This document shows, in pieces, positions 38,926-47,868 of a stretch of DNA of 64,000 nucleotides. A model generated the notes under the pieces. It saw only the letters and a list, made by a program, of their open reading frames with translations, was not told the origin of the DNA and did no database searches. The position numbers and the translations under genes are program-made. The DNA is from Chitinispirillales bacterium. Lineage in GTDB: Bacteria > Fibrobacterota > Chitinivibrionia > Chitinivibrionales > Chitinispirillaceae. The stretch lies in the NCBI GenBank assembly GCA_031254105.1, contig JAIRVB010000050.1:1-64000 (forward strand), written 5' to 3'. Each line of letters starts with the position of its first letter. Within the stretch, counting starts at the first letter, position 1.

Positions 38926-39031
38926 GAGCTTTTTACTTTGCAATGCAGAAATAAGAATGCAAAAACAGGAAAAAATGGCATAGAAATACTAAATGAGTTT
39001 GTTATTCAGCAAGGTGCAAAGCTAATTAAAA
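38926..39031. other. secY-infA spacer
   Basis: No gene. The segment around 38941-38970 (AATGCAGAAATAAGAATGC) resembles one arm of the long palindromic elements at 43063 and 58696, so it may be a decayed copy. Confidence 0.35.
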
Positions 39032-39250
39032 ATGGGGAAAAACGATTCAATACAGGTTGAGGGTACGGTTACGGAGAATTTGCCAAACGCGTCTTTCAAG
39101 GTGCAGCTTGAGAATAAGCATGAGGTTTTGGCGCACATATCGGGAAAAATGCGTATGAATTATATACGGATTTTGCCTGGCGACAAGGTTCTTGTCGAGC
39201 TTTCACCGTATGATTTGTCCCGCGGCAGGATTGTTTACAGATATAAATAG
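39032..39250 (+). CDS. infA: Translation initiation factor IF-1
   Basis: 72 aa S1-type OB fold ([47 protein letters not shown]). It lies in the common infA-rpmJ-rpsM order. The ribosome-binding site is weak. Confidence 0.96.
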   Translation: MGKNDSIQVEGTVTENLPNASFKVQLENKHEVLAHISGKMRMNYIRILPGDKVLVELSPYDLSRGRIVYRYK

Positions 39251-39251
39251 A

Positions 39252-39349
39252 TAGGGGCGAAAAATTTTTCACCCGTACAAAATATAGGCCAGGGAAGGGC
39301 GCGGTAAACCGCGGCCGTACGTAGGGGCAAAGTTTTTTGCCTGTATAAT
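39252..39349. repeat. Three palindromes in the infA-rpmJ spacer
   Basis: GGGGCGAAAAATTTTTCACCC+GTACA (39254-39278), GGGCGCGGT-AAA-CCGCGGCC+GTAC (39298-39320) and TAGGGGCAAA-GTT-TTTTGCC+TGTA (39321-39344). Confidence 0.7.
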
Positions 39350-39364
39350 TTAAGGAGATTGAAG

Positions 39365-39481
39365 TTGAAAGTTCGGGCATCAGTTAAGACAATGTGCAAT
39401 GGGTGCAAGGTGATCCGGCGCAAGGGGGTTGTTAGAGTTATTTGTTCTAAAAACCCCAAGCACAAGCAGCGTCAGGGTTAA
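39365..39481 (+). CDS. rpmJ: 50S ribosomal protein L36
   Basis: 38 aa from a TTG start (AAGGAG 9 bases before). The zinc site C-x2-C...C...H is intact ([24 protein letters not shown]). Confidence 0.95.
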   Translation: MKVRASVKTMCNGCKVIRRKGVVRVICSKNPKHKQRQG

Positions 39482-39560
39482 TGGCTTTGTGGATTTGAGT
39501 GATATGAGTAAGCTTGGCTTGAATAGAAGCTTGCTGAAACATTTTTAGAAAGGGTTGATT

Positions 39561-39941
39561 GTGGCTCGTGTAGCAGGAGTCGAAATTCCAAACAATAAGC
39601 GCAGCGTGATTGCGCTTACCTATATATTCGGGATAGGTCATTCATCCGCTGCCGCTATTCTGGCAAAAGCGGGACTTGATGAGAACAAGAGAGTAAAAGA
39701 TCTTACAGAGGATGAACTCAACCGTATACGCGCGGTTATTGACGCGGAGTATCAAACAGAGGGTAATTTACGCTCTGATATCAGAATGAATATCAAGCGC
39801 CTGATGGATATAGCATGTTACCGCGGTTTGCGCCATCGCCGCAGTCTGCCTGCCCGCGGTCAGCGTACACGTACCAATAGCCGTACACGCAAGGGACCGC
39901 GCAAGACAATTGCGAATAAGAAAAAGGCTCCGGCTAAATAA
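39561..39941 (+). CDS. rpsM: 30S ribosomal protein S13
   Basis: 126 aa from the GTG at 39561 ([15 protein letters not shown]), the usual family start; an in-frame TTG two codons earlier is less likely. The C-terminal basic tail [20 protein letters not shown] contacts P-site tRNA. Confidence 0.96.
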   Translation: MARVAGVEIPNNKRSVIALTYIFGIGHSSAAAILAKAGLDENKRVKDLTEDELNRIRAVIDAEYQTEGNLRSDIRMNIKRLMDIACYRGLRHRRSLPARGQRTRTNSRTRKGPRKTIANKKKAPAK

Positions 39942-39952
39942 TTTTGGATAGA

Positions 39953-40016
39953 ACGGGGCAGGAGTGAACTCTGCCCGTACATGATTATGTAGAGGCGCAG
40001 TTTGTCTGCGCCCGTA
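39953..40016. repeat. Two palindromes in the rpsM-rpsK spacer
   Basis: GGGGCAGGAGT-GA-ACTCTGCCC+GTACA (39955-39981) and TAGAGGCGCAG-TTTGT-CTGCGCCC+GTA (39990-40015). Confidence 0.7.
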
Positions 40017-40041
40017 AATTTGGAAGCAAGAGGAGTGATGG

Positions 40042-40087
40042 CGGATGCAGATGTGTCTTGAGTCACTTCGTATCATAAGTAAAAAAG
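40042..40087 (+). repeat. Recurring leader motif before rpsK
   Basis: GCAGATGTGTCTTGAGTCAC, then TTCGTATCATAAGT and an A-run, 14 bp before the rpsK start. Same motif as 9190-9232, 11152-11197 and 11374-11416. Confidence 0.5.
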
Positions 40088-40100
40088 AGGAAATTCGCAG

Positions 40101-40499
40101 ATGAATAAGGAAGCATCCGGAAGCAGCGCAGCTAAGAAGGCCAAGAAGAAGGCCCCGGCTGATGGTGTTGCTCATGTTCGCGCAACGTTTAATAACACTA
40201 TCATTAACGTGACAGACACAAGAGGTAATGTGGTTGCGTGGCATACGCCCGGCAAGGCGGGTTTTAAGGGATCTCGCAAGAGCACTCCCTTTGCGGCGGG
40301 TATTGCCGCTGAGGTTGTGGGTAAGGCTGCTTATGATGCCGGTGTACGCAAGGTAGAGGTTCATCTGCGCGGCGCCGGCAATGGCCGTGAGAGTGCAATA
40401 AGGTCTTTGGCGGCGGCAGGTTTAAAAATCACATGCATCAAAGATTTTACGGCAGTTCCGCATAATGGATGCCGTCCGCCCAAAAAGCGCAGGGTATAA
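40101..40499 (+). CDS. rpsK: 30S ribosomal protein S11
   Basis: 132 aa. Lys/Ala-rich N-terminus, then [20 protein letters not shown] and the C-terminal [12 protein letters not shown]. Part of the alpha operon. Confidence 0.97.
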   Translation: MNKEASGSSAAKKAKKKAPADGVAHVRATFNNTIINVTDTRGNVVAWHTPGKAGFKGSRKSTPFAAGIAAEVVGKAAYDAGVRKVEVHLRGAGNGRESAIRSLAAAGLKITCIKDFTAVPHNGCRPPKKRRV

Positions 40500-40525
40500 T
40501 AAAAATGCGAATCGCCCATGGCCGG

Positions 40526-40726
40526 TAGGGGCGGTAGGGGCAGCCCTCGCGGCTGCCCGAAAATGCGCGCGGTAATGGCGCATTAGAGATGCATTAGGGG
40601 CGCGGGAAAGGGGCAACCGCAAGGGTTGCCCGTACAAATGATAGATAGATAGGGGGCGATTGGTAATCGCCCGCTTGTGAATAGAAAATAGATGCATGCG
40701 GGACGCGCAAAATACGTCCCGCAGAG
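40526..40726. repeat. Four palindromes in the rpsK-rpsD spacer
   Basis: TAGGGGCAGCC-CTCGC-GGCTGCCC (40537-40559), GGGGCAACC-GCAA-GGGTTGCCC+GTACA (40610-40636), GGGGGCGATT-GGT-AATCGCCC (40651-40671) and TGCGGGACG...CGTCCCGCA (40696-40723). Confidence 0.75.
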
Positions 40727-40747
40727 TATAAATAGAGGAGAACGCTA

Positions 40748-41371
40748 ATGGCAGTTTATCATGGCCCTAAGTGCAGACAATGCCGCAGGGAAGGAACAAA
40801 ATTGATGCTGAAGGGTGAGCGGTGCAATTCTGAGAAGTGCGCTGTTGACCGCAGGCCTTTTCCGCCCGGAATGCGCACTTCAAAGCGCAGGCGTGCGGCG
40901 ACAGAGTATAATACTCAGTTGCGTGAGAAGCAGAAGATCCGCAGAATTTACGGTATACTTGAGAGACAGTTCAGTCTCTATTTTGAAACAGCTTCCAAGT
41001 CAAGCGGGGTTACCGGTGAAGCGCTTTTACAGCTGCTCGAAACCAGACTTGATAATATCGTATACCGTTTGGGTTTTGCTCCCTCAAGGAGCAGCGCCCG
41101 TCAGCTGGTGCTTCATAATCATTTTACGGTGAACGGAAAGAAAGTCAACATCCCTTCCTATCGCGTTAAGGGGAACGATATCATCCAGGTGCGCCCAAAA
41201 AGCGAAAAGCTTGAGTTGATTCATTCCTCCTTAAAAGCTATGAAAGAGATCCCGGACTGGTTGACTGTAGATAAAGTAAAACTTACCGGGCAAGTAGTGC
41301 GGATACCAGACCGTGCGTCTATTCCTGTAAATGTACAGGAACAGCTTGTTGTCGAACTCTACTCCAGATAA
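40748..41371 (+). CDS. rpsD: 30S ribosomal protein S4
   Basis: 207 aa. The N-terminal cysteine cluster is kept (CRQC...CNSEKC), the zinc-binding C+ form. The S4 RNA-binding domain RLDNIVYRLGFAPSRSSARQ follows. S4 is a 16S assembly initiator and alpha-operon repressor in E. coli. Confidence 0.97.
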   Translation: MAVYHGPKCRQCRREGTKLMLKGERCNSEKCAVDRRPFPPGMRTSKRRRAATEYNTQLREKQKIRRIYGILERQFSLYFETASKSSGVTGEALLQLLETRLDNIVYRLGFAPSRSSARQLVLHNHFTVNGKKVNIPSYRVKGNDIIQVRPKSEKLELIHSSLKAMKEIPDWLTVDKVKLTGQVVRIPDRASIPVNVQEQLVVELYSR

Positions 41372-41390
41372 AAGGGAGACTTGATACAAG

Positions 41391-42368
41391 ATGAAGTGGA
41401 AGAGTTTGTTGATGCCCAAAGGCATCCAGTTAGTAAATCCGGACAAAATTCCTAATTACGGTAACGTCACTATTGAACCGCTTGAGCGGGGCTGGGGACA
41501 TACGATAGGTAACTCTCTGCGCAGAATTATGCTCTCTTCATTGCAGGGTGCCGCTGTCATATCGGTGCGCATTGATGGAGCCGCGCATGAATATTCGATG
41601 CTTAACGGAGTGGTGGAGGATGTTACGGATATAATCCTCAACATTAAGCAGCTGCGTCTTAAACTCCTCAGTGATTCGGGCACGATGCTTCGGCTTGAAG
41701 TGAGCGGTAAGGGTGATGTGAAAGCTTCTGACATTGAGAAAAATCCCGATGTTGAGATTCTTAACCCTGATCTTCATATCGCAACCATTAATGCCGACGC
41801 GAAGCTCAAGATTGAGATGAGAGTTGCGGACGGGCGCGGATATGTTGCCGCTGAGATGAACAGGAGGGAAGATGATCCGGTGGGGACTATTCCTATCGAC
41901 GCGCTTTTCTCACCGATAACAAAAGTCAACTATGTCGTTGAAAACACCCGTGTGGGACAGCGTACAGACCTTGATAAAATTATTATGGATGTTTGGACAG
42001 ACGGTAGTCTTTCAGTAGAGGACGCTATCGGTTACGCTTCAAAACTTCTTTACGATCATCTTGAAATACTCATTAATGTTGAGGGCGAGTTTGTGCCCGT
42101 TGAGATCAAGGTGAGAGATGAGAAAACCGAAAAGCTCAGGCAGCTTCTTAAAATGAGAGTGGATGAGCTTGAACTCTCAGTGCGTTCCAACAACTGTCTG
42201 CGGGCAGCTAATATCCATACATTAGCGGATTTGGTGAGAAACCAGGAGGCTGATATGCTCAAGTATAAGAACTTTGGTAGAAAGTCTCTTGTCGAGCTCA
42301 ATCAGGTTCTTACCAATATGGGTTTGACTTTTGGTATGGATGTTGACAGAATTATGGGTGACGCCTGA
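41391..42368 (+). CDS. rpoA: DNA-directed RNA polymerase subunit alpha
   Basis: 325 aa. The N-terminal dimerisation domain (LERGWGHTIGNSLRRIMLSS) and the C-terminal domain that binds UP elements and activators (LELSVRSNNCLRAANIHTLA; NFGRKSLVELNQVL) are joined by the usual linker. GGGAGA lies 12 bases before the ATG. Confidence 0.97.
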   Translation: MKWKSLLMPKGIQLVNPDKIPNYGNVTIEPLERGWGHTIGNSLRRIMLSSLQGAAVISVRIDGAAHEYSMLNGVVEDVTDIILNIKQLRLKLLSDSGTMLRLEVSGKGDVKASDIEKNPDVEILNPDLHIATINADAKLKIEMRVADGRGYVAAEMNRREDDPVGTIPIDALFSPITKVNYVVENTRVGQRTDLDKIIMDVWTDGSLSVEDAIGYASKLLYDHLEILINVEGEFVPVEIKVRDEKTEKLRQLLKMRVDELELSVRSNNCLRAANIHTLADLVRNQEADMLKYKNFGRKSLVELNQVLTNMGLTFGMDVDRIMGDA

Positions 42369-42379
42369 TTTTTCAGATA

Positions 42380-42510
42380 AGGGGCAGGGGCAAGCCCTGC
42401 CAGTACAGTTATATCGTATCATATGTAGGGAACGGTCAGTGACCGTTCCGTTTAATAGAAAAGATGGCAGGGGCGCGGGATGGGCGAAAATTTTTTTGTC
42501 TGTACAAAGA
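42380..42510. repeat. Palindromes in the rpoA-rplQ spacer
   Basis: GGGGCAGGG-GCAA-GCCCTGCC+AGTACA (42382-42407), TGTAGGGAACGGTC-AGT-GACCGTTCC (42424-42450) and a degenerate GGGCGAAAATTTTTTTGTC+TGTACA (42482-42506). Confidence 0.7.
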
Positions 42511-42575
42511 TGGGGCGCCTTTGCGGGATATATATAGAAAAATAATTTTTCAGGATCAAATATAAGGAAGAGGCC

Positions 42576-43058
42576 ATGCGTCATTTAGTATCAGGACGGA
42601 AACTTAACAGAACCGCCAGCCACCGCAGAGCGATGCTTTCAAATATGGCTGTATCAATTCTTGAGCATGAGAGAGTGACGACAACGCTTGCGAAGGCAAA
42701 GGAAGTGCGCGGCGTTGTGGAGCGCCTCATTACCTATGGTAAGAAGGGTGATTTGCACGCGATTCGTCTTGCGGCGCGCAGAGTCAACAATGAAACTGTG
42801 CTTAAAAAGTTATTCAGTGATATCGCCCCAAGCTACAAAGACCGTGAAGGCGGATACACAAGAATAGTAAAGATTGATGACCGCAAAGGTGACAATGCGC
42901 CTATGGCAATTATAGAGCTTGTTGGCCGCGGACATCAGGATGCGGTAAGAAAGCGTAAAAAGAAGAGCGGTAACGCTAAGGCAAAGTCGGCTCAGACAAG
43001 CGCTCCGCAGACGGCTGCTCCTTCAGAAGAGCAGGCTCCTGAAGCAAATAACGGGTGA
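42576..43058 (+). CDS. rplQ: 50S ribosomal protein L17
   Basis: 160 aa. The L17 core ([40 protein letters not shown]) is followed by a ~40-residue Lys/Ala/Gln/Pro-rich extension absent from minimal L17. Last gene of the ribosomal run. Confidence 0.96.
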   Translation: MRHLVSGRKLNRTASHRRAMLSNMAVSILEHERVTTTLAKAKEVRGVVERLITYGKKGDLHAIRLAARRVNNETVLKKLFSDIAPSYKDREGGYTRIVKIDDRKGDNAPMAIIELVGRGHQDAVRKRKKKSGNAKAKSAQTSAPQTAAPSEEQAPEANNG

Positions 43059-43062
43059 AATA

Positions 43063-43175
43063 ATAATGCGGAATGCAGAATGCAGAAATAAAGGGAAGCT
43101 GCTTTCCATAGGCCGGAGCAGGTAAGCACTTCATCTTAATTTCTGCATTTTGCCTGTTATTTCTGCATTGTATAA
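43063..43175. repeat. Long imperfect palindrome (AATGCAGAAATAA arms)
   Basis: Both ends carry AATGCAGAAATAA in opposite orientation around a ~60-bp centre, between rplQ and fba. Related in arm sequence to elements at 58392 and 58696. MITE-like. Confidence 0.55.
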
Positions 43176-43198
43176 ATACTCTCCGAAAGGAAATTAAA

Positions 43199-44194
43199 AT
43201 GGCTGTAAGTTACAAAGATCTTGGTTTTGTGAACACTAAGGACATGTTTGAGAAAGCGTTTAAAGGCGGCTACGCTATCCCCGCTTACAATTTCAACAAC
43301 ATGGAGCAGATTCAGTCAATAATCACGGCTTGCGGTAAGTCGAATTCTCCGGTGATTATGCAAGTGTCAAGCGGAGCGCGTAAGTACGCAAACGCCACAC
43401 TTTTGCGCTATATGGCTCAGGGCGCTGTAGCGATGGCTCGCGAACAGGGTTTTAACATGCCCGTAGCGCTTCACCTGGATCACGGTGATACTTATGAACT
43501 TTGCGTTCAGTGTATTGAGAGCGGTTTCTCATCTGTTATGATTGACGGTTCACATCACTCCTATGAAAAGAATATTGAAGTTACATCTAAAGTTGTAGAG
43601 TACGCTCACAAGTACGATGTAACCGTTGAAGGTGAACTTGGCGTTCTCGCGGGTATCGAAGATGATGTATCGGCTGAAAAATCAGTTTACACTCAACCTG
43701 ATCAGGTTGAGGATTTTGTAAAGAAAACAGGCGTTGACTCTTTGGCTATTTCCATAGGTACTTCTCATGGCGCTTTCAAGTTCAAGCCTGAGCAGTGCAC
43801 TAAAAACGCTCAGGGCGTACTCGTTCCGCCGGAACTCCGTTTTGATATCTTAGAAGAGATTGAAAAAAGAATCCCAGGTTTCCCAATTGTACTGCATGGC
43901 GCAAGCTCGGTGCTGCCTGAGTATGTAAAGATCATTGAGGAAAACGGCGGCGCGCTTAAGGCAGCTATTGGTATTCCTTCCGACCAGCTCAGAAAAGCGG
44001 CTAAATCAGCAGTTTGCAAAATAAATATCGATTCTGACGGCCGTTTGGTTCTTACCGCTATCATCCGTAAGGTTTTCAAGGAGACTCCCGCAGAGTTCGA
44101 TCCAAGGAAGTACCTCGGCCCCGCGAGAGAAGAACTTGTCAAGATGATGATTGATAAGAATGAGAATGTTCTTGGCAGTGCGGGTAAGGGTTGA
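43199..44194 (+). CDS. fba: Class II fructose-bisphosphate aldolase
   Basis: 331 aa. Zinc-dependent glycolytic/gluconeogenic aldolase. The signature VALHLDHGD carries a metal-binding His, with further ligand regions GSHHSYEKN, EGELGVLAGIEDD and GTSHGAFKF, and LHGASSV near the end. CCGAAAGGAA precedes the ATG. Single gene with its own terminator. Confidence 0.95.
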   Translation: MAVSYKDLGFVNTKDMFEKAFKGGYAIPAYNFNNMEQIQSIITACGKSNSPVIMQVSSGARKYANATLLRYMAQGAVAMAREQGFNMPVALHLDHGDTYELCVQCIESGFSSVMIDGSHHSYEKNIEVTSKVVEYAHKYDVTVEGELGVLAGIEDDVSAEKSVYTQPDQVEDFVKKTGVDSLAISIGTSHGAFKFKPEQCTKNAQGVLVPPELRFDILEEIEKRIPGFPIVLHGASSVLPEYVKIIEENGGALKAAIGIPSDQLRKAAKSAVCKINIDSDGRLVLTAIIRKVFKETPAEFDPRKYLGPAREELVKMMIDKNENVLGSAGKG

Positions 44195-44235
44195 TTTTAG
44201 TTTTTATTGAAAAATGTTCTGAAGCATTATAAAAT

Positions 44236-44264
44236 AAAGGGGTGAATAGCCCCTTTTGTTTTTT
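44236..44264 (+). terminator. Intrinsic terminator of fba
   Basis: AAAGGGG-TGAATAG-CCCCTTTT followed by a run of Ts, about 40 bp after the stop. Confidence 0.8.
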
Positions 44265-44343
44265 GTAGAATATAGAAAGCTATTTATATAATTCTCGAAA
44301 TTTTGTATACTCACTCAAAAATCAATATCTGAGGAGTAAAAAT

Positions 44344-44646
44344 ATGCCAACAGAGTTGACACAGCCTAAAGGTTTGACACATGAGCAGTTTCAATATCTC
44401 CTTTTATCTTTTGAAAGTATAGATAATGCGGATAAATTTGTTGGCAAAGCTTTTCCTGATTTTAGCTACGTAGAAAAATTTAAAATGCTGGGTAGTTATT
44501 TTAACTTCGCTATGGTAAGCGGATATATACCTGACGGACAATCGGAAGAGGATAAGGCTAAAGACGATTACATATTTACGCTTCAGCATCTGCTCAATAA
44601 AGTTAAGGTAGTAGGAATAAAAGAAGTTGTTAAGTCTTTGGCTTAA
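44344..44646 (+). CDS. 100-aa protein upstream of a metallopeptidase
   Basis: TGAGGAG precedes the ATG by 7 bases. The product is soluble and mostly helical, without a clear helix-turn-helix. It is followed after 35 bp by an ImmA/IrrE-type metallopeptidase, whose partner is usually a DNA-binding repressor. Family not recognised. The two genes probably form one transcript ending at 45430. Confidence 0.55.
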   Translation: MPTELTQPKGLTHEQFQYLLLSFESIDNADKFVGKAFPDFSYVEKFKMLGSYFNFAMVSGYIPDGQSEEDKAKDDYIFTLQHLLNKVKVVGIKEVVKSLA

Positions 44647-44681
44647 AGAATCAGTAACTTTGTTGTTTTGGAGTGAATAGA

Positions 44682-45320
44682 TTGAATACTGAGATCATAA
44701 AAAAAGCGAATGAATTGCATGAGTTGGCAAAGGTTTTCTCTTTATCTCATGCGGTATTTGCAACCGGCAAAGTTATTGAGGATGGCAAAAGACAATTCAC
44801 ATCAGGCAATGATGATAAATTTGTAAATTATGATACTATGGAAGTGCAAGAGATAGATAGGTGTATGCAGGATATAAAGGGGAAAGAGAATGTTACTGAT
44901 GAGAAAGTCTATGTGTCCGTAGGTTGTTTGGAAGGGGATAGTTCGGTAACAGAGCGGTCAAGAACTTTTTATTATAAAAGGAAAATGCTTCCTGAGCGCA
45001 GCGGCGCTTCGTTATCTTTCTCTGAGCATTTTGAAATAATCCTGCCGTCTAAAAAGCAGGAAATTCCGATTGTAGATTATGATAAAGACGGGAAACTTTT
45101 AAAAAGAAGCATAAGGTTTTTAGTTGGGCATGAATTAGGACATTTGTGGCTGCATTTGGATGAAATTAGAAGAAATATTAATGAATTCAGCGGAGCGAAA
45201 TTTTCTAAAGATAAGGAAGAGGAAGCGAATGCTTTTTCTTTTGAATTATCAAGATTAAGAGATGAATACAGAAGAGATGTGTTATGTAAAAATACCATAG
45301 GCTGTTCCTCTGGTACTTGA
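44682..45320 (+). CDS. ImmA/IrrE-type zinc metallopeptidase
   Basis: 212 aa from the TTG at 44682, placed 8 bases after TTGGAG; a GTG at 44673 overlaps that site and is less likely. The zinc motif is FLVGHELGHLWLHL (HELGH at about 150-154), with a likely third ligand Glu in KEEEANAFSFELSRL. The spacing matches ImmA/IrrE-like peptidases, which cleave repressors in mobile elements and stress circuits. The N-terminal ~140 residues are unfamiliar. Confidence 0.7.
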   Translation: MNTEIIKKANELHELAKVFSLSHAVFATGKVIEDGKRQFTSGNDDKFVNYDTMEVQEIDRCMQDIKGKENVTDEKVYVSVGCLEGDSSVTERSRTFYYKRKMLPERSGASLSFSEHFEIILPSKKQEIPIVDYDKDGKLLKRSIRFLVGHELGHLWLHLDEIRRNINEFSGAKFSKDKEEEANAFSFELSRLRDEYRRDVLCKNTIGCSSGT

Positions 45321-45395
45321 TGATGGGAAAGGGAATAATGACATAAATGTATCATGGAAAATTGCTGGCTTTTTTATTTGGAATATAATCCATCA

Positions 45396-45430
45396 AAGAC
45401 GCAGTCTGAATTCGGGCTGTGTCTTTTTTG
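45396..45430 (+). terminator. Intrinsic terminator after the metallopeptidase
   Basis: AAGACGCAG...CTGTGTCTT with a TTTTTTG tail. Confidence 0.75.
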
Positions 45431-45471
45431 TTTAGGCTTGGGGAAAAAGACTTTTAAGAGAGGAATATTAT

Positions 45472-46824
45472 ATGGCATTTCCGAAAGATTTCGTATGGGG
45501 AGCAGCGACGGCTTCTTATCAGGTTGAAGGGGCTGCTTTTGAGGATGGTAAGGGGCAGGGGATATGGGATGTGTTTTGTAAACGTCCCGGCGCTGTGTGG
45601 CAGAATCATAGCGGGGACGTGGCCTGTGATCATTATCACCGTTATGTTGAAGATGTTGAGATAATGAAGAAAATCGGGCTCAAAGCTTACAGGATGGAGA
45701 TGAGCTGGCCGCGCGTTATGCCTGATGGAGTGGGGAATGTCAATCGTAAGGGAATTGATTTTTATGACAAGCTGTTTGATGAGCTTTTGAAAGCTGATAT
45801 AGAACCTTGGGTTACTCTTTATCACTGGAATCTGCCTCAGGCGCTTCAGGAGAAGGGGGGATGGCAGAGTCCTGAATCATCGAAGTGGTTTAGTGAGTAT
45901 ACAGCGCTTGTGGTAAACAAATTTTCAGACCGTGTGACTAAATGGATGACTATTAACGAACCGCAGGTCATAATTATGCATGGTTTGCTGACAGGATTAC
46001 ACGCTCCGGGGTTCAAACTTGGTATGGCCGAGGCGCTTGCCGCGGGGCACAATCTTCTCCTTGCTCATGGCCGCGCGGTATCCGCTGTAAGGCAAAACGC
46101 AAAGAGAGAAGTGAGTGTCGGGTACGCTCCCGTGGGGTGGATAAGGCGTCCCGCGACTAATGATCAGTGTGATATTGACGCCGCGCGAAAAGCTTCTTTT
46201 GAAATAGATCCTACAACATTATGGAATAGCGCATGGTGGATGGATCCGGTGTTTTTTGGCAAATACCCGGATCAGGGGCTTGAGGCATTCGGCTCAATTG
46301 CACCGCGAGTCTCCGCTGGGGATATGGAAATCATAAGTTTGCCGTTAGATTTCTTAGGTGTCAATATTTATACCGCTTCCGCTGTAAAGGCGGGTGAGGA
46401 TGGAAAGCCGGAATTAGTTCCATATAAAGTCGGGTATCAGATGAATACCTACGACTGGCCTGTAGTGCCGGATGTTGTTTACTGGGCAGGCAAGTTTTTC
46501 CATGAACGGTATAACAAACCTCTCGTGATAACCGAAAACGGTACCGCTGTTGCTGAGATTATCGCGAGGGATGGCGGCGTTCATGACCCTCAGCGAAGTG
46601 AGTTTATCGCAAAGCATCTTATTGAAGTTGACAGAGCGATACAGGAAGGCGTACCTTACAAAGGGTATTTCTACTGGAGTCTGCTTGACAATTTTGAGTG
46701 GAATTGTGGGTATAAGCACCGCTTCGGTCTGGTGTATGTGGATTTTGAGACGGGGGAGCGGATTGTAAAGGATTCGGCTGTTTTTTATGGGGATGTGATT
46801 AACGGGAAGATCGGGCTTGGTTAA
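45472..46824 (+). CDS. GH1 beta-glucosidase
   Basis: 450 aa. Family 1 glycoside hydrolase: the N-terminal signature FPKDFVWGAATASYQVEGA, acid/base Glu163 in TINEPQ, nucleophile near Glu355 in VITENGT, and the C-terminal FYWSLLDNFEWNCGYKHRFG. It should hydrolyse cellobiose or other beta-glucosides. No signal peptide, so cytoplasmic. AGAGAGG precedes the ATG. The enzyme fits a plant-fibre-degrading lifestyle. Confidence 0.95.
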   Translation: MAFPKDFVWGAATASYQVEGAAFEDGKGQGIWDVFCKRPGAVWQNHSGDVACDHYHRYVEDVEIMKKIGLKAYRMEMSWPRVMPDGVGNVNRKGIDFYDKLFDELLKADIEPWVTLYHWNLPQALQEKGGWQSPESSKWFSEYTALVVNKFSDRVTKWMTINEPQVIIMHGLLTGLHAPGFKLGMAEALAAGHNLLLAHGRAVSAVRQNAKREVSVGYAPVGWIRRPATNDQCDIDAARKASFEIDPTTLWNSAWWMDPVFFGKYPDQGLEAFGSIAPRVSAGDMEIISLPLDFLGVNIYTASAVKAGEDGKPELVPYKVGYQMNTYDWPVVPDVVYWAGKFFHERYNKPLVITENGTAVAEIIARDGGVHDPQRSEFIAKHLIEVDRAIQEGVPYKGYFYWSLLDNFEWNCGYKHRFGLVYVDFETGERIVKDSAVFYGDVINGKIGLG

Positions 46825-46946
46825 TGTGGAATTCCGAATGCCGATTGTAAATCTTGCCGCAACGGGGAACGGTAATATTAAAAAACAGAAAAAAGCTCTG
46901 ACTGAGAAACCGGAAATTCGTCAAAAGACGATACTTCAGAAAAATA

Positions 46947-46975
46947 TTGACTTGGAATCAAAGGAAATATATCTT
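46947..46975 (+). promoter_or_regulatory. Promoter for the 47045 lipoprotein
   Basis: TTGACT, a 17-bp spacer, then TATCTT, 69 bp before the start codon. The same -10 occurs in the tRNA-Thr promoter. Confidence 0.6.
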
Positions 46976-47044
46976 ATAAATATGTTATTGACTCGGCGGA
47001 GTCTACGCTTAGATTCAATTTTTAATCAACAAAAGGAGCGTATT

Positions 47045-47767
47045 ATGTGCGCATCTGTTCTCGGTAAGACACGTCTGATTTTCAGCGTGGTTGTTACAGC
47101 GGTTTTTTCTATGTTGGTTTTGGTGGGTTGCGGGGATGGTGATAAGGGAACCGGACTTAATAACAAAGGGTCTAACTTGGGGGGCGATGAGAGCAAACTT
47201 ATTCTTGCTGACAAATATGCATGGGTAAACGTAGTTGGAGGTGTTGAGAGGAATAAAGGCTATATTTTTAAAAGTGATGGTACTTTTACATTAGTGACTA
47301 AAGATTTTACAACAAATGAGTGGGCTGAACAATCTACCGGCGGTGGTAAATGGTCTGATGCAAATGGAACCACAATAAGCATAACTTATGATCAAATAGC
47401 TTCTGGTACTGCTCCATATGAGTATACAATCTCTGCGGATGGTACAACTTTTACATTTCAATTTCTTACTTATGAAAAAAGAGACATAGGTATCAGTACT
47501 AATTCTGACGGCAATAATAACAATCTCAACGGTTTAATGTGGTTTAATGAGGATGATAATTACGGTTTCTATTTTGACGGTACTACTGTTTACAAGGTCG
47601 TTAAGTGTGGCAGTGTATACTATGCTTTTGATCCAGAGCTAATAACGGATATTGAAGCATTTTTGGGTTCTAATTTCAAATTTACCGAACAATCGTTAAA
47701 CCAAATGGATTATACTAAAACCCCCGCTTCAATAACGAAAGCTAGTCCACCATGTGGATCCTTTTAA
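47045..47767 (+). CDS. Putative lipoprotein of unknown function
   Basis: 240 aa from the ATG at 47045 (AAAGGAGCG upstream). The signal peptide ends in the lipobox MLVLVGC. The mature part is Gly/Asn/Thr-rich with a beta-rich pattern (YIFKSDGTFTLVTK; GGGKWSDANGTTISITYDQI) like small lipocalin-type lipoprotein domains. Just past the stop the +1 frame continues plausibly (VDPFNDLSKKKNSG... to TAA at 47824-47826), so a frameshift near the 3' end is possible. Confidence 0.7.
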   Translation: MCASVLGKTRLIFSVVVTAVFSMLVLVGCGDGDKGTGLNNKGSNLGGDESKLILADKYAWVNVVGGVERNKGYIFKSDGTFTLVTKDFTTNEWAEQSTGGGKWSDANGTTISITYDQIASGTAPYEYTISADGTTFTFQFLTYEKRDIGISTNSDGNNNNLNGLMWFNEDDNYGFYFDGTTVYKVVKCGSVYYAFDPELITDIEAFLGSNFKFTEQSLNQMDYTKTPASITKASPPCGSF

Positions 47768-47836
47768 TGATTTGTCCAAGAAAAAGAACTCCGGTAAACT
47801 TTCAAAAATCAAACTGAAAAAATAAGCGGCATATTT

Positions 47837-47868
47837 TAGGGTCGGGCCCTTCGGGGCTGCCCTTTTTC
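47837..47868 (+). terminator. Intrinsic terminator
   Basis: AGGGTCGGGCCC-TTCG-GGGCTGCCCT followed by TTTTC, about 70 bp after the lipoprotein stop. Confidence 0.7.
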
